This document shows positions 7,520 through 16,558 of a stretch of 64,000 nt of DNA, piece after piece; within the stretch, counting starts at the first letter, position 1; each line of letters opens with the position of its first letter. The stretch covers positions 310,001 to 374,000 of the forward strand of contig OZ240251.1 of NCBI GenBank assembly GCA_965198285.1, read 5' to 3'. The position numbers and the translations under genes are program-made. The notes under the pieces were generated by a model. It worked only from the letters and a program-made list of their open reading frames with translations. It was not told where the DNA came from and did not search any database. The stretch is from UBA11872 sp965198285 (GTDB lineage Bacteria; Chloroflexota; UBA11872).

Positions 7520-8548
7520 TTGGCAGAGCAACAACCTGTCTCCACCAACGGTCGCGCTGGGGGCGATGACGCCTCCAACGGCGTCCTGGAGGAACTGAAC
7601 GACCACCAGCTGCGCTGGATCTACCGCATCATGCGGAGCATCCGTCGCTTCGAGGAAACGGCTGAGCAAGCCTTCCTGGCCGCCAAAATGCGCGGTGCCC
7701 TCCACTTCTACATCGGCGAGGAAGCCACCGCCACCGGCGTCTGCGCCGCTCTGAACGAGGGCGACTTCATCACCAGCACCCACCGCGGCCACGGCCATTG
7801 CATCGCCAAGGGCGCCCGCATGGACAAGATGATGGCCGAACTCTTCGGCCGCACCACCGGCTACAGCGGTGGCAAGGGCGGCTCCATGCACATCGCCGAC
7901 ATTGAGCTCGGCAACCTCGGCGCCAACGGCATCGTGGGCGCCGGCATTCCCATCGCCGCCGGCGCCGCGCTGGGGTCCAAGATTCGCAAGGACGGCAAAG
8001 TCACCGTCGCCTTCTTCGGCGATGGCGCCGGACCCACTGGCGCCTTCCATGAGGGCGTCAACGTCGCCGCCACCATGAATCTGCCCGCCGTCTTCGTCTG
8101 CGAGAACAACCAGTACGGCATGGCCACCCACGCCGACTTCGCTAACGCCGGGCCGATCGAACTGCGCGGTCCGGCCTACGGAATTCCCAGCGCCTCCATC
8201 GACGGCAACGACATCTTCGAGGTCTACGCCCACGCCAAAGCCGCCGTGGACCGCGCGCGCCGCGGCGAAGGCCCAACCCTCATCGAGTCCCGCACCTACC
8301 GCCACAAGGGCCACACCGTCCTGGACCAGAAGAACTACCGCACCAAGGAGGAAATCGCGGAGTGGATCGCCCGTGATCCCATCGAGCGCTTCCTCAAGAC
8401 CGTTAACGAGGCGGAGCGGCTCGACGAGGACGAAGTCCAAGCGATCGACGCGCAGATCGAGCGCGATATCGAACACGCCGTGGCGTTCGCCGAGGCCAGC
8501 CCCTGGCCCAGCGTGGACGTTATCGAGCGCGACGTCTACGTGGAGTAA
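7520..8548 (+). CDS. pdhA: 2-oxoacid (pyruvate/acetoin-type) dehydrogenase E1 alpha
   Basis: 342 residues from TTG at 7520 with GGAGG nine bases upstream. It contains the thiamine-diphosphate motif GDGAGPTGAFHEG...N near residues 172-200, the substrate loop RGHGH and GKGGSMH, all standard in E1alpha of pyruvate, acetoin or TPP-dependent dehydrogenase complexes. It decarboxylates the 2-oxoacid with thiamine diphosphate and passes the acyl group to E2. The lone C-terminal helix region is normal. First gene of a tight three-gene operon with E1beta (five-base gap) and E2; no E3 is in the window, so dihydrolipoamide dehydrogenase must be elsewhere. The substrate (pyruvate versus acetoin) cannot be decided here. 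Confidence 0.93.
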   Translation: MAEQQPVSTNGRAGGDDASNGVLEELNDHQLRWIYRIMRSIRRFEETAEQAFLAAKMRGALHFYIGEEATATGVCAALNEGDFITSTHRGHGHCIAKGARMDKMMAELFGRTTGYSGGKGGSMHIADIELGNLGANGIVGAGIPIAAGAALGSKIRKDGKVTVAFFGDGAGPTGAFHEGVNVAATMNLPAVFVCENNQYGMATHADFANAGPIELRGPAYGIPSASIDGNDIFEVYAHAKAAVDRARRGEGPTLIESRTYRHKGHTVLDQKNYRTKEEIAEWIARDPIERFLKTVNEAERLDEDEVQAIDAQIERDIEHAVAFAEASPWPSVDVIERDVYVE

Positions 8549-8553
8549 CGACC

Positions 8554-9579
8554 ATGGCCGTCACCACAGCCCAACCATCCGCGCCCCAGACCGACACGCG
8601 CGAGATCTTCATGAGCGAGGCCCTGCGCGAGGCCATCGACGAGGAAATGACCCGCGACCCCGCCGTGTTCGTGGTGGGCGAGGAAGTCGGCGTCTGGGGC
8701 GGCGCCTACGCTGTCACCCAGGGCCTCCTCGAAAAATGGGGGCCGGACCGCATCGTCGACACCCCCATCGCCGAAGCTGCTATCGCGGGCCTCGGCATTG
8801 GCGCCGCCCTCACCGGCAGCCGGCCCATCGCCGAGTTCATGTACAGCGATTTCATGGGCATCGCGATGGACCAGATCGTCAACCAGGCCGCCAAGAACCG
8901 CTACATGTTCGGCGGCAAGGCCAAGCTACCCCTCACCTACCGTGCGCCCTTCGGCGCCGGCACCGGTAACGCCGCCCAGCACACCCAAAGCCTTGAGGCT
9001 TGGTTTGCCCACGTGCCCGGCCTCAAGGTCATCACCGCCTCAACGCCCTACGACGCCAAGGGCCTGCTCAAGTCGGCCATCCGCGAGGACAACGTGGTCA
9101 TCATGTTCGAGCACAAGGCCATCTACGCCATGCGCGGCCATGTGCCCGAAGGCGAGTACCTGGTCCCAATCGGCGTGGCCGACGTGAAGCGCGAGGGCGA
9201 CGACGTCAGCGTGATCACCTACGCGCGCCAGACTCACCACGCGCTGGAAGCCGCCGAGCAGCTGGCCGCCGAGGGCATCAGCGTGGAAGTCGTCGACATC
9301 CGCTCGCTCTACCCCCTGGACACCGACACCATCCTGCGATCCGTACGCAAGACCCATCGCGCGGTGGTCCTTTACGAAGCCGTACGCTTCGGCGGCTTCG
9401 GCGCCGAGATCGCCTCCCAGATCCAGGAACTCGCGTTCGACGATCTGGATGCGCCGGTCCTGCGCGTTGGCGCGGCCCACGCGCCCGTCCCCTTCTCCGA
9501 GCCCCTGGAGCAGGCCTCGTTCCCGGATACGGCCCAAGTCGTGGCGGCCCTCCGCCAGTCGCTCCAAGGCGTTTACTAG
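8554..9579 (+). CDS. pdhB: 2-oxoacid (pyruvate/acetoin-type) dehydrogenase E1 beta
   Basis: 341 residues starting ATG at 8554. The N-terminal MSEALREAIDEEM, GEEVGVWGGAYAVTQGL and DTPIAEAAIAGLGIGAA are classic transketolase-type pyrimidine-binding elements, with the cofactor-activating glutamate in the VVGEEVG stretch. The C-terminal transketolase domain (about 200-330) contains VVDIRSLYPLDTDTI. Forms the alpha2beta2 E1 heterotetramer with the upstream product in the cytoplasm. Confidence 0.93.
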   Translation: MAVTTAQPSAPQTDTREIFMSEALREAIDEEMTRDPAVFVVGEEVGVWGGAYAVTQGLLEKWGPDRIVDTPIAEAAIAGLGIGAALTGSRPIAEFMYSDFMGIAMDQIVNQAAKNRYMFGGKAKLPLTYRAPFGAGTGNAAQHTQSLEAWFAHVPGLKVITASTPYDAKGLLKSAIREDNVVIMFEHKAIYAMRGHVPEGEYLVPIGVADVKREGDDVSVITYARQTHHALEAAEQLAAEGISVEVVDIRSLYPLDTDTILRSVRKTHRAVVLYEAVRFGGFGAEIASQIQELAFDDLDAPVLRVGAAHAPVPFSEPLEQASFPDTAQVVAALRQSLQGVY

Positions 9580-9583
9580 ACCG

Positions 9584-10882
9584 GTGGCTACAGCCGTCCG
9601 CATGCCCCTGATGGGGATGACGATGGAAGAAGGCGCCGTCACCGAGTGGCTGGTGGATGAGGGCGCCGAGGTCGCAAAGGGCGACGAAATCCTCGAGTTC
9701 GAAACCGACAAGATCAGCGCCCGCGTGGAAGCGCCCGCAGCCGGCATCCTGGGCGGAATCGCCGCCGGGCCGGGCGATCTCGTGAAAGTGCAGGGCCTGC
9801 TGGCTTGGATTCTGGAATCCGGCGAAACCCCACCGGCTGAAGACCCGGATCCCCCGGCTGCCGCAGCCGCCGCCGCGCCGCCTCCGGCCCCCGCTCCCCC
9901 GCCGCCAGCTCCCGCACCGGTGGCGCCTGCGCCCGCTGTCCCAGCGCCGCAGCCCGTCGCCACCGCGCCGGTTGCGGTGGCTCCGTCGCCCGGTGGCCGC
10001 GTCAAGGCGTCACCGCTGGCTAAGCGGGTGGCCCGGGAAATGGGCGTCGATCTCGCGCGCCTGATCGGGTCCGGTCCGGGCGGTCGCATCATCGAGAGAG
10101 ACGTGGCCGCCGCGGCTGCCGCTCCGGCTGTCGCACCAATGCCAGTTGCCGCAGCGCCCCCGCTGGCCGCCGCCCCGCTTGCGGCCGAAGTCGCCGCCGG
10201 CGGTGTTATCCCGCTGGAAGGCGTGCGCCGCGTAATCGCCGAGCGCATGCGCCAAAGCCTGCAGGAAAGTGCCCAGGTCACGCTGGTGGCCGAGGCCGAC
10301 GGCCGCCGCTTCCACGAACTGCGCACCGAACTGGCCGGCCGACACGAACCGACCCTTGGGTTCCGCATCAGCTACAACGACCTGCTTATCCGCATCTGCG
10401 CCCACGCGCTGCGTGAACACCCGCGCGCCAACGCCAGCATCGAGGGCGACGCGATCCGCCTGCACGACATGATCAACGTGGGCCTGGCCATCGAGGCCGG
10501 CGGGGACCTGGTCGTCGCCAACGTCAAGCAAGCCGACCGCAAGTCGCTGACGGAAATCGCCTCCGACCTGCGCGGGGTGGTCGAGCGCGCCCGCGCCAAT
10601 CGCCTGGACCTGGACGACATCACCGGCGGCACCTTCACGATCTCAAATTTGGGCGTCTTCGGCGTGGACGCCTTCACCCCCGTGCTCAACCCGCCAGAGT
10701 CGGCCATCCTCGGCGTCGGCGCGCTACGCGAAAAGGCCGTCGCACGCGATGGCGAGGTGACCGCCGAACTCTCCATGACCCTCAGCCTCACCTTCGACCA
10801 CCGCATCATCGACGGCGCCCCCGCCGCCCGCTTCCTCGCCCGCATCCGAGAGTTGATCGAACAGCCGTACTTGCTGCTGTAG
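9584..10882 (+). CDS. pdhC: Dihydrolipoamide acyltransferase E2
   Basis: The start is taken as GTG at 9584, five bases after the E1beta stop; an upstream in-frame start at 9449 would overlap E1beta by 130 bases and add residues unrelated to E2. The 432-residue protein has one lipoyl domain (1-80, lipoylated lysine in ETDKI), an Ala/Pro-rich linker, the peripheral-subunit-binding domain (around KASPLAKRVAREMGVDL), a second Ala/Pro linker, and the catalytic domain ending with SLTFDHRIIDGAPAARFL, which holds the active-site HxxxDG. It transfers the acyl group from lipoyl-lysine to CoA and forms the core of the complex. Confidence 0.93.
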   Translation: MATAVRMPLMGMTMEEGAVTEWLVDEGAEVAKGDEILEFETDKISARVEAPAAGILGGIAAGPGDLVKVQGLLAWILESGETPPAEDPDPPAAAAAAAPPPAPAPPPPAPAPVAPAPAVPAPQPVATAPVAVAPSPGGRVKASPLAKRVAREMGVDLARLIGSGPGGRIIERDVAAAAAAPAVAPMPVAAAPPLAAAPLAAEVAAGGVIPLEGVRRVIAERMRQSLQESAQVTLVAEADGRRFHELRTELAGRHEPTLGFRISYNDLLIRICAHALREHPRANASIEGDAIRLHDMINVGLAIEAGGDLVVANVKQADRKSLTEIASDLRGVVERARANRLDLDDITGGTFTISNLGVFGVDAFTPVLNPPESAILGVGALREKAVARDGEVTAELSMTLSLTFDHRIIDGAPAARFLARIRELIEQPYLLL

Positions 10883-10945
10883 GGGCCGGCGAGTCGTTGG
10901 CGGCTGGCTGGCATGATGCTGGGGTCTGCTTGAAGGTGGTGCGCC

Positions 10946-11770
10946 ATGGACTTGGTTGAATCGCACGTACATATATGGACGATTCGGGACCCGCGGTTTG
11001 GCCGGCACCCGGACTCGGACTTCATGCCGGAGCTTGAGGCGGCGCCGGCGGACCTGTTCGACGCCCAGGACGAGATCGGCGGGGTGGCATGGACGGTGTT
11101 GATCCAGCCGCGCTACTACCTGTGGGACAACTCGTACCTGATTCAGGCGGCCGAACGGTATCCCGATCGGCTGGTCGTGGCTGGCCGGGTCGATCCGCTG
11201 GCGCCGGACGCGCCCCACGCCTTGCGTGAACTCATGCGGCATCCGGGGCTACGCGGTATCCGCCTGGCGCCCAATTCCGACCCCGGGACAGGCTGGCTTG
11301 ATGACGCATCGCAGGACGCGCTGTGGGAAACCGCGGAGGACACCAGCGCCACAATCGGGCTGCTTATCAACTGGCGGCAGCTTCCACAGGCGGACGCAAT
11401 GGCCGCGCGGCATCCCAACGTAACCGTCGTGATTGACCATCTGGGCTCGCCCGATTACCGGGACCCAGACTCCCTGTCGAACCTGCTAGCTCTATCGGAG
11501 CGGCCAAACGTATTCGTGAAGGTGTCCGGCTATCCGAACGGAACCAGCGCTGCCTATCCCTACCGTGAGGCCCATCCGCTCATCGAGCGCGTCTACCGCG
11601 CATATGGCGCCCAGCGGCTGATGTGGGGTACGGACTGGCCGGTGTGCCTGTCCAGCGCCTCCTACCGCGAGGCGTTCGGTTCGGCGTGGAATCTGCCGTT
11701 CTTCAGCGACGCGGATCGGGAGTGGATATTCGCAGGCACCGCCAAACGCGCATGGCGAATTGAGGGATAG
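10946..11770 (+). CDS. Amidohydrolase-2 family metal hydrolase (fuconolactonase-like)
   Basis: 274 residues. An N-terminal metal motif H7-V-H9, a central VVIDHLGSPD and a C-terminal MWGTDWPVC (metal Asp) define the amidohydrolase-2 TIM barrel, close in style to L-fuconolactone and 2-pyrone-4,6-dicarboxylate lactone hydrolases. It probably opens a sugar or aromatic lactone; the substrate is unknown. ATG at 10946, 64 bases after the E2 gene, so it could be read through from that operon. A strong hairpin follows at 11794-11828. Confidence 0.8.
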   Translation: MDLVESHVHIWTIRDPRFGRHPDSDFMPELEAAPADLFDAQDEIGGVAWTVLIQPRYYLWDNSYLIQAAERYPDRLVVAGRVDPLAPDAPHALRELMRHPGLRGIRLAPNSDPGTGWLDDASQDALWETAEDTSATIGLLINWRQLPQADAMAARHPNVTVVIDHLGSPDYRDPDSLSNLLALSERPNVFVKVSGYPNGTSAAYPYREAHPLIERVYRAYGAQRLMWGTDWPVCLSSASYREAFGSAWNLPFFSDADREWIFAGTAKRAWRIEG

Positions 11771-11793
11771 CCGCTCCGCTGGTTAAATAAGTT

Positions 11794-11828
11794 CCGGGTG
11801 CAAAGCCGGGCGGAGGCCTTGCACCCGG
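11794..11828. terminator. Hairpin between convergent genes
   Basis: Ten-base arms CCGGGTGCAA (11794-11803) and TTGCACCCGG (11819-11828) with further internal pairing. It lies between the amidohydrolase stop and the oppositely oriented thioredoxin-like gene, so it can end transcription from both sides. There is no clear T tract. Confidence 0.55.
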
Positions 11829-11848
11829 ATGAGGTGCGTGAAGCGAGC

Positions 11849-12328
11849 CTAAGCAGCCTTGAGACGCCGCTCCAATTGCAGGCGCATACGGTCGGCCGAT
11901 TCCAAGTCGACCAGCCGCGCGTCAGCTTGTCCTCCGCAGAGGACTGGCGTGGTCGGAATCCCGCGCACACCTCTCGTACTGGGCGCTTGCGGGTTCGCGT
12001 CCACTTTTAGCTTCGCGAACCTCAATCTGCCCCCGAACGCTTGAAGTCGTTCGAAAGCCGGTGTGAGTCTCGTGGGCAACCCACACCATCCCGCCCAGTA
12101 GTCAACGATGACCGTTGCGTTTGATTCCAGCTCGCCCAGCTGGACCGATGCATCCGCCACATCAAAGCCGCGGTCCGTCAACGGAACAACACCTTGTGTA
12201 CCCGCGCGTCTTGCGCTTGTAGATCCGTTGCGTTCGCCCGAGGCGCAGCCGGCTTCTGCTCTAGCGCGAATGTACGGGCCAAGAGCCTGGAAAACCGTTG
12301 CAATGTTTACAGACGCGGCAGCGATCAT
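11849..12328 (-). CDS. Thioredoxin-like protein with altered active site
   Basis: 159 residues; residues 48-157 follow the thioredoxin fold (VPLTDRGFDV, VIVDYWAGWCG, LTPAFERLQ, KLKVDANPQA, GVRGIPTTPVL). The usual WCGPC reads WCGLPTR, so the resolving cysteine is gone and only one catalytic cysteine remains; the following segment is also irregular. The first 45 residues do not match thioredoxins. Either a decaying gene or a monothiol variant. Placed alone between two hairpins, with no obvious partner. Confidence 0.6.
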   Translation of the reverse strand: MIAAASVNIATVFQALGPYIRARAEAGCASGERNGSTSARRAGTQGVVPLTDRGFDVADASVQLGELESNATVIVDYWAGWCGLPTRLTPAFERLQAFGGRLRFAKLKVDANPQAPSTRGVRGIPTTPVLCGGQADARLVDLESADRMRLQLERRLKAA

Positions 12329-12404
12329 GTCCTAGTGACGGTCGATGATCCGCCGGGACGCCTAGCCAACCGCCGCCACGGTAGCCGTCCGCACGTTAAA
12401 CCAG

Positions 12405-12438
12405 CGCGCCCGACCGGAGCGAACTCCGGCCGGGCGCG
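12405..12438. terminator. Strong G+C hairpin, likely terminator
   Basis: Stem CGCGCCCG / CGGGCGCG extended by CCGGAG / CTCCGG across one A-C mismatch, with a CGAA tetraloop (12420-12423). On the minus strand it follows the stop of the solute-binding gene by about 40 bases and is trailed by GGTTT, consistent with a terminator for that gene. Confidence 0.55.
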
Positions 12439-12478
12439 GCCGATTTCTTGGCGCTAATGCGCCACGGGGTTTACGCCG

Positions 12479-13681
12479 CTATGGGTAAACCGGCGTCTTG
12501 ACGTACGGCTTGGGACCGTCGTAGCTGGACAGGTGCCGGACACCCCAGTCCTGGGCTGCCTGCAGGGACTCGGCCGGCGACTGGTCGCCCACCCAGCCCT
12601 TCGCGGACACCGCTCGATGCTGACCAATCCACTCACCAAAGGTGTTGAACGGGTAGAGGCTGCGGTTATCCGGTCGGTCGGCGTAGACCTTCAGCCACTT
12701 CATCCCTTCCGGAGGCGGCGCCAGAGAAGTCGGCGCGCCGATGGCGGCTCGGTGAACCGGCATGTGACCACGGTCGATCCCGACGCGGCCCTGGTACTCC
12801 TCACTCGCGACGAATACGGACAGTGCCGTGGATTGCTCCACGGTGCCGTCGCGCCCGGCGGTGTTGGTCACCAGGTCCGGCTGGTCGTTGGTGCTGTGGC
12901 CCGGCGGACCACCGCGCGCGGCGATCACTTCCGGCAGCAGCGTCCACTGGAACCGGTCCTTGATGCGCGGAACCGCGAAGCCGGTCGAGTACACCCGGCC
13001 CGACGGCCAGATGCCGATCTTGCCGGCGGCAAACGGGTTGCCAAACTCGCCACCCAACTCCTTGATCTGGTCGGCCGGCGGCGACGTGTTGTGCACGAAG
13101 ATCTTGTTGATCAGGTACTCCCAGGCCTCCAGGGCTTCGGGCAGGTCGTACATGGTCTTCGTCAGGCGGTCATCAAACGGCTTGGCCATGCCGTTGGAGT
13201 ACATCTGCGGCATGTACTGGAACTCGTAGTCGTCGCGCGCCCAGGTGCCGAACGCCCCGGTGTCGGGGTTCGTCATCTTGGCGTCCCACTCCGTCCAGTC
13301 GTTCCAGGTCCAGCCACCGTCCGAGTCCGGCAGGGTGACGCCGGCGGCCTCGGCGAGGGAAGTGTTGGCCACGAACCCGCTGATCGCGAACTGGAAGGGC
13401 ATCCCGAACTGGGGGCCCGTCATCAGTTCCGGCTGCGGGAACGAGTGATCAATGTTGTTAAACGTGTACGCGTCCGGGAGGAAGTAGTAGTCCTCGGGGA
13501 CAAAGTCGTCACGCTTGGCCAGCTCGTCGGTGATCTCCGTGAAAGCGCCGTCTTCGGAACAGTCTGTGCACATTGCACAGCCCGAAAGCAAGCCGGGGCC
13601 AGCGACATTCGCTCGCGCACGGTGCGCTATCGCACATCGCCGTGTCAAGTGATTCTTCGACCGCGCTCGTGGCGTAGCCAC
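12479..13681 (-). pseudogene. Sugar ABC transporter substrate-binding protein, N-terminally truncated
   Basis: From about residue 48 to the end this is a family-1 extracellular solute-binding protein: FVPEDYYF, an open lobe-2 region with GGWTWNDWTEWDAKM, and FAAGKIGIWPSG, the conserved element before the C-terminal lobe. The usual 120-150 N-terminal residues that make the first lobe are missing. The first 45 residues are basic and end in LLSGCAM, which could be a leftover lipobox fused by deletion directly to the mature domain. No permease or ATPase genes adjoin. A working binding protein is unlikely, so I call it a degraded gene; expression of a shortened product cannot be excluded. Confidence 0.55.
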
Positions 13682-13693
13682 GCCGCCGTCAAC

Positions 13694-13930
13694 CTAGTCG
13701 ATGGCTATCCGTTCGGACGTACTGCTGGCAGCGCCATCGTCGCGTTCGTCAACTGCCTGAATGCCGGCGTCCAATACTTCACGCAGGCTGATCAGCGCTT
13801 CCCGCACGGCGCCGCGCATGTGGCCGCCGGCCTTGCCCACGCCGACGCGCGGCCGATCGATTTCGATCGTGATGCGAATCGGACCGGCATGAACTTGGCC
13901 GCCGGCGCCGCCCCTCTCGTCGGTCGTCAT
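13694..13930 (-). CDS. Small hypothetical protein (78 aa)
   Basis: 78 residues with ATG at 13930 and GAGGG seven bases upstream. Contains a beta-like strand GPIRITIEIDRP and an amphipathic helix GAVREALISLREVLDAGIQAV; no signal peptide. It lies 154 bases downstream of the XRE/zinc-ribbon gene on the same strand and could be its target or partner. Family not recognised. Confidence 0.4.
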   Translation of the reverse strand: MTTDERGGAGGQVHAGPIRITIEIDRPRVGVGKAGGHMRGAVREALISLREVLDAGIQAVDERDDGAASSTSERIAID

Positions 13931-14084
13931 TCCGGACCCTCAGCATCAGGGAGCAAGGACTTCAAGTATATCCGCGAAATCGCCTCGTCCAGCCGCCATA
14001 GCCTCATCGACGCCGCGCCAGCCATCACCGCGGCCCGGCAGTCATCGCTCCGCAGCGAGCCAAGCGAAGGCTTGGGCACCACGG

Positions 14085-14567
14085 CTAAGCGCGTAGACGC
14101 GGTGTGGGCTGAGCTGGGAGCGCGCACCCGCAATTCGTGCAGAAATTCGCCAGCGCATCGTTGAGTCGGCTGCAGGCCGAACATTCGACATCAGCCGGGA
14201 CCCGCGTCCCGCAGTTCGAACAGAAGTTCGCGTCATCTGGATTTGGGTGACCGCAGACTTGGCAGACGCGACGCCGGCCGAAGGCAGTCGCGCCCGACGC
14301 CAGTCGCGCCCGGGCGCCGTCGCGGGCGGTCGTGAGTTGACCCGTATCCAGGCCCAGGGTCTGTGCCAACGCGTGGATATCGTCGTCCGGCACGTACGTG
14401 ATCTTGCCGGTCTCAACGTCGCTTAGCCACGGCCGATCACGGCCAATGGCGGCGGCCACCTGCGCCTGGGTGAGGCTGTGCAGACGACGGGCGTTGAAGA
14501 TCAGACCGCCGAACTCACCGCGGTCAATGTCGTCGAATGCACGCTTTTGCAGCCTGCGCCGCGCCAC
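14085..14567 (-). CDS. XRE-type HTH regulator with double zinc ribbon
   Basis: 160 residues from GTG at 14567. Residues 20-85 form an XRE/Cro helix-turn-helix (LIFNARRLHSLTQAQVAAAIG, RPWLSDVETGK). The C-terminal half has two zinc ribbons: CQVCGHPNPDDANFCSNCG and CSACSRLNDALANFCTNCG, each Cx2C...Cx2C. The combination suggests a DNA-binding regulator whose ribbons mediate dimerisation or metal response. Located between the LysM gene and a small hypothetical gene on the same strand; its operator is unknown. Confidence 0.75.
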   Translation of the reverse strand: MARRRLQKRAFDDIDRGEFGGLIFNARRLHSLTQAQVAAAIGRDRPWLSDVETGKITYVPDDDIHALAQTLGLDTGQLTTARDGARARLASGATAFGRRRVCQVCGHPNPDDANFCSNCGTRVPADVECSACSRLNDALANFCTNCGCALPAQPTPRLRA

Positions 14568-14759
14568 TGGCGACCGATCAACCGCGTGCGAACCTCAAGG
14601 CAACCCTAGCATGGCGTACGGACGTGCGCCGGACAATTTGGGAACAAACGCGCACGGTCCACGGCTGTAAACCTGAACACGAGCTCCTGCCTGGAGGCAT
14701 TGTCGCGACATTGCTGGTCAGGTCGCCCGCTTCCGCGCTGACGCGCTACACCGGCCCAG

Positions 14760-15173
14760 CTAGGGAATCGTGATCTCCTGTCCGACCTGGAGCGCGTCGG
14801 GATCCACAATCCGGTTCGCTTCCACCAGGTCATCGATCGTCACGTTGAACCGCGTGGCAATGCCGGAGAGCGTATCGCCGGGCTGCACGACATAGACCGT
14901 GACGGTCGGCGTTGGTGTGGGCCGTGGGATCGGCGTGGCCGTTGGGGTTGGCACCGGCGTGGGTGTGGCGATCACCGCGTCGAACGCCACGTTGGGGTCG
15001 TCGGGCGTTGGCGTCGTGGCCGTGGCGGGTGTCGGCGTCGGCACCACGGCGGGCGATTCGTCGTCGCGCGGCCGAAGAAGGACGACCCAGAGCAGAAACA
15101 CGATGAAGGCCACGACCAGGAGGCCGGCCAGCAGTTCGCCCCCGCGGGCGAACGTGCTCTCCGAGTCCTGCAT
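14760..15173 (-). CDS. Membrane-anchored LysM domain protein
   Basis: Start taken at ATG 15173, eight bases after the UDP-glucose dehydrogenase stop. 137 residues: one N-terminal membrane helix (about 14-32, LLAGLLVVAFIVFLLWVVLL), a long Thr-Pro-Ala linker, and a C-terminal LysM domain (YVVQPGDTLSGIATRFNVT...LQVGQEITIP). It would bind peptidoglycan or another GlcNAc polymer outside the cytoplasmic membrane. Cotranscription with a UDP-glucuronate-producing enzyme hints at cell-envelope work. Confidence 0.85.
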   Translation of the reverse strand: MQDSESTFARGGELLAGLLVVAFIVFLLWVVLLRPRDDESPAVVPTPTPATATTPTPDDPNVAFDAVIATPTPVPTPTATPIPRPTPTPTVTVYVVQPGDTLSGIATRFNVTIDDLVEANRIVDPDALQVGQEITIP

Positions 15174-15181
15174 GACTGTGC

Positions 15182-16522
15182 CTACTCGGCCAGCAGGTGG
15201 GCCGTGCGGCTGTCGGCGACCGGCGCCTGCCGGCCCATGCTGAAGTAGCGGAACCCAAGGTCTTGCATGCGCATCGGGTCGTGGAGATTGCGACCGTCCA
15301 CCAGCACGTCTCCACGCATGGCCTTCCGCATCGCCGCCCAATCAAGTTCGCGGAACTCGTTCCACTCGGTGGCCAGCACGATGGCGTCCGCCCCCTTGGC
15401 GGCTTCCACCGCGGACGTGTCAAACCGGACCGAGCGTCCCAGCACCGCGCGCGCTCTCGCCGTCGCCACCGGGTCGTAGGCGCGGACTCGCGCGCCCTCG
15501 CCCGTCAGCAGGTGGGCGATCTCAATTGCCGGGGCGTCGCGGACATCGTCGGTGTTCGGCTTGAACGACAGGCCCAGGATGGCGACTTCGCGTCCGCGCA
15601 GCCCGCCCAGAGCTTCGCGCAGCTTGCGGACGGCCGAGCGGCGCGCGTCGCGGTTGATCTCAATGACGGCGCGCAGGAGTTGCGGGTGCGCGCCGTGCAC
15701 CGACCCCATGTGTTCGAGCGCGCGCACGTCCTTGGGGAAGCAACTGCCGCCCCAACCCAGCCCCGCGTTCAGGTAGGCCGGGCCAACGCGGGCGTCCAGC
15801 CCCATGCCGTGCGCGACCACCTCCACGTCGGCGTCCAGCGCCTCGCAAATCGTCGCTATCTCGTTGATAAAGGAGATTCGCGTGGCCAGAAAGGCGTTGG
15901 AGGCGTACTTGATCATCTCGGCCGTGCGCAGGTCCGTGACGATGACCGGGCAGTCGAACGAGCGGTAAAGCTGGGCTACGCGCTCAGCGGCCTCCGCGTC
16001 GGCCGATCCGATGACCACGCGGTCCGGGTGCAGGAAGTCCTGAACGGCGGAGCCTTCGCGCTGGAACTCGGGGTTGGATACCACGGGGAAGCGCACGCGG
16101 TCTGCCCGGTGCTCGTGAATGATCCGGGAGATCAGGTCGCTGGTCCCGATCGGCACGGTGCTTTTGGTGACGATCAGCGCACCCTCCGAAAGGACCGGCG
16201 CCAGCGCCACGGCGGCGCCGTCCACGGCGAGGAGGCTGGCCTCGCCAGCGGCGCCGGTGGGCGTATCCACCGCAATGAACACGAACTCCCGCTCGGGAAC
16301 CGCCGCCGCGTAGTCCGTCGTAAACGTCAACCGCCCGGCCGTCACGTTGCGAGCGACCAGCGATTCGAGCCCCGGCTCGTAGATCGGCACGCGCCCAGCG
16401 TGCAGCCCGGCGATCTTGGCCTCGTCGATATCCAGACACGCCACGTCGTGCCCCAGGTCGGCGAAGCAAGCACCGACCGAAAGCCCGACGTAGCCGGTCC
16501 CGACGATGCAGATGGCGCTCAT
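15182..16522 (-). CDS. ugd: UDP-glucose 6-dehydrogenase
   Basis: 446 residues. Begins with the NAD-binding motif GTGYVGLSVGACFADLGHDV; the central helix carries MIKYASNAFLATRISFINE, and the catalytic cysteine lies in LGWGGSCFPKDVRAL. The C-terminal domain has ILGLSFKPNTDDVRDAPAI. It oxidises UDP-glucose to UDP-glucuronate with two NAD+, feeding polysaccharide synthesis. Length and all key motifs are normal. First of a two-gene unit with the LysM protein; 36 bases separate it from the TrkA-C gene upstream. Confidence 0.95.
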   Translation of the reverse strand: MSAICIVGTGYVGLSVGACFADLGHDVACLDIDEAKIAGLHAGRVPIYEPGLESLVARNVTAGRLTFTTDYAAAVPEREFVFIAVDTPTGAAGEASLLAVDGAAVALAPVLSEGALIVTKSTVPIGTSDLISRIIHEHRADRVRFPVVSNPEFQREGSAVQDFLHPDRVVIGSADAEAAERVAQLYRSFDCPVIVTDLRTAEMIKYASNAFLATRISFINEIATICEALDADVEVVAHGMGLDARVGPAYLNAGLGWGGSCFPKDVRALEHMGSVHGAHPQLLRAVIEINRDARRSAVRKLREALGGLRGREVAILGLSFKPNTDDVRDAPAIEIAHLLTGEGARVRAYDPVATARARAVLGRSVRFDTSAVEAAKGADAIVLATEWNEFRELDWAAMRKAMRGDVLVDGRNLHDPMRMQDLGFRYFSMGRQAPVADSRTAHLLAE

Positions 16523-16558
16523 GGGCCAATCATCGCACTTGGCGGCCTATGCGCGTTC

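Noticed and set aside
7262..8476. 404-codon open frame on the minus strand over E1alpha
   Set aside because: Antisense shadow of a well-supported gene; composition of a G+C-rich third-position mirror, no domain match.
9040..10368. 442-codon open frame on the minus strand over E1beta/E2
   Set aside because: Mirror of the E2 Ala/Pro linkers; low complexity and no domain.
12533..14164. 543-codon plus-strand frame opposite the solute-binding gene
   Set aside because: Reverse reading of recognised genes; no domain match and codon bias fits the minus-strand genes.
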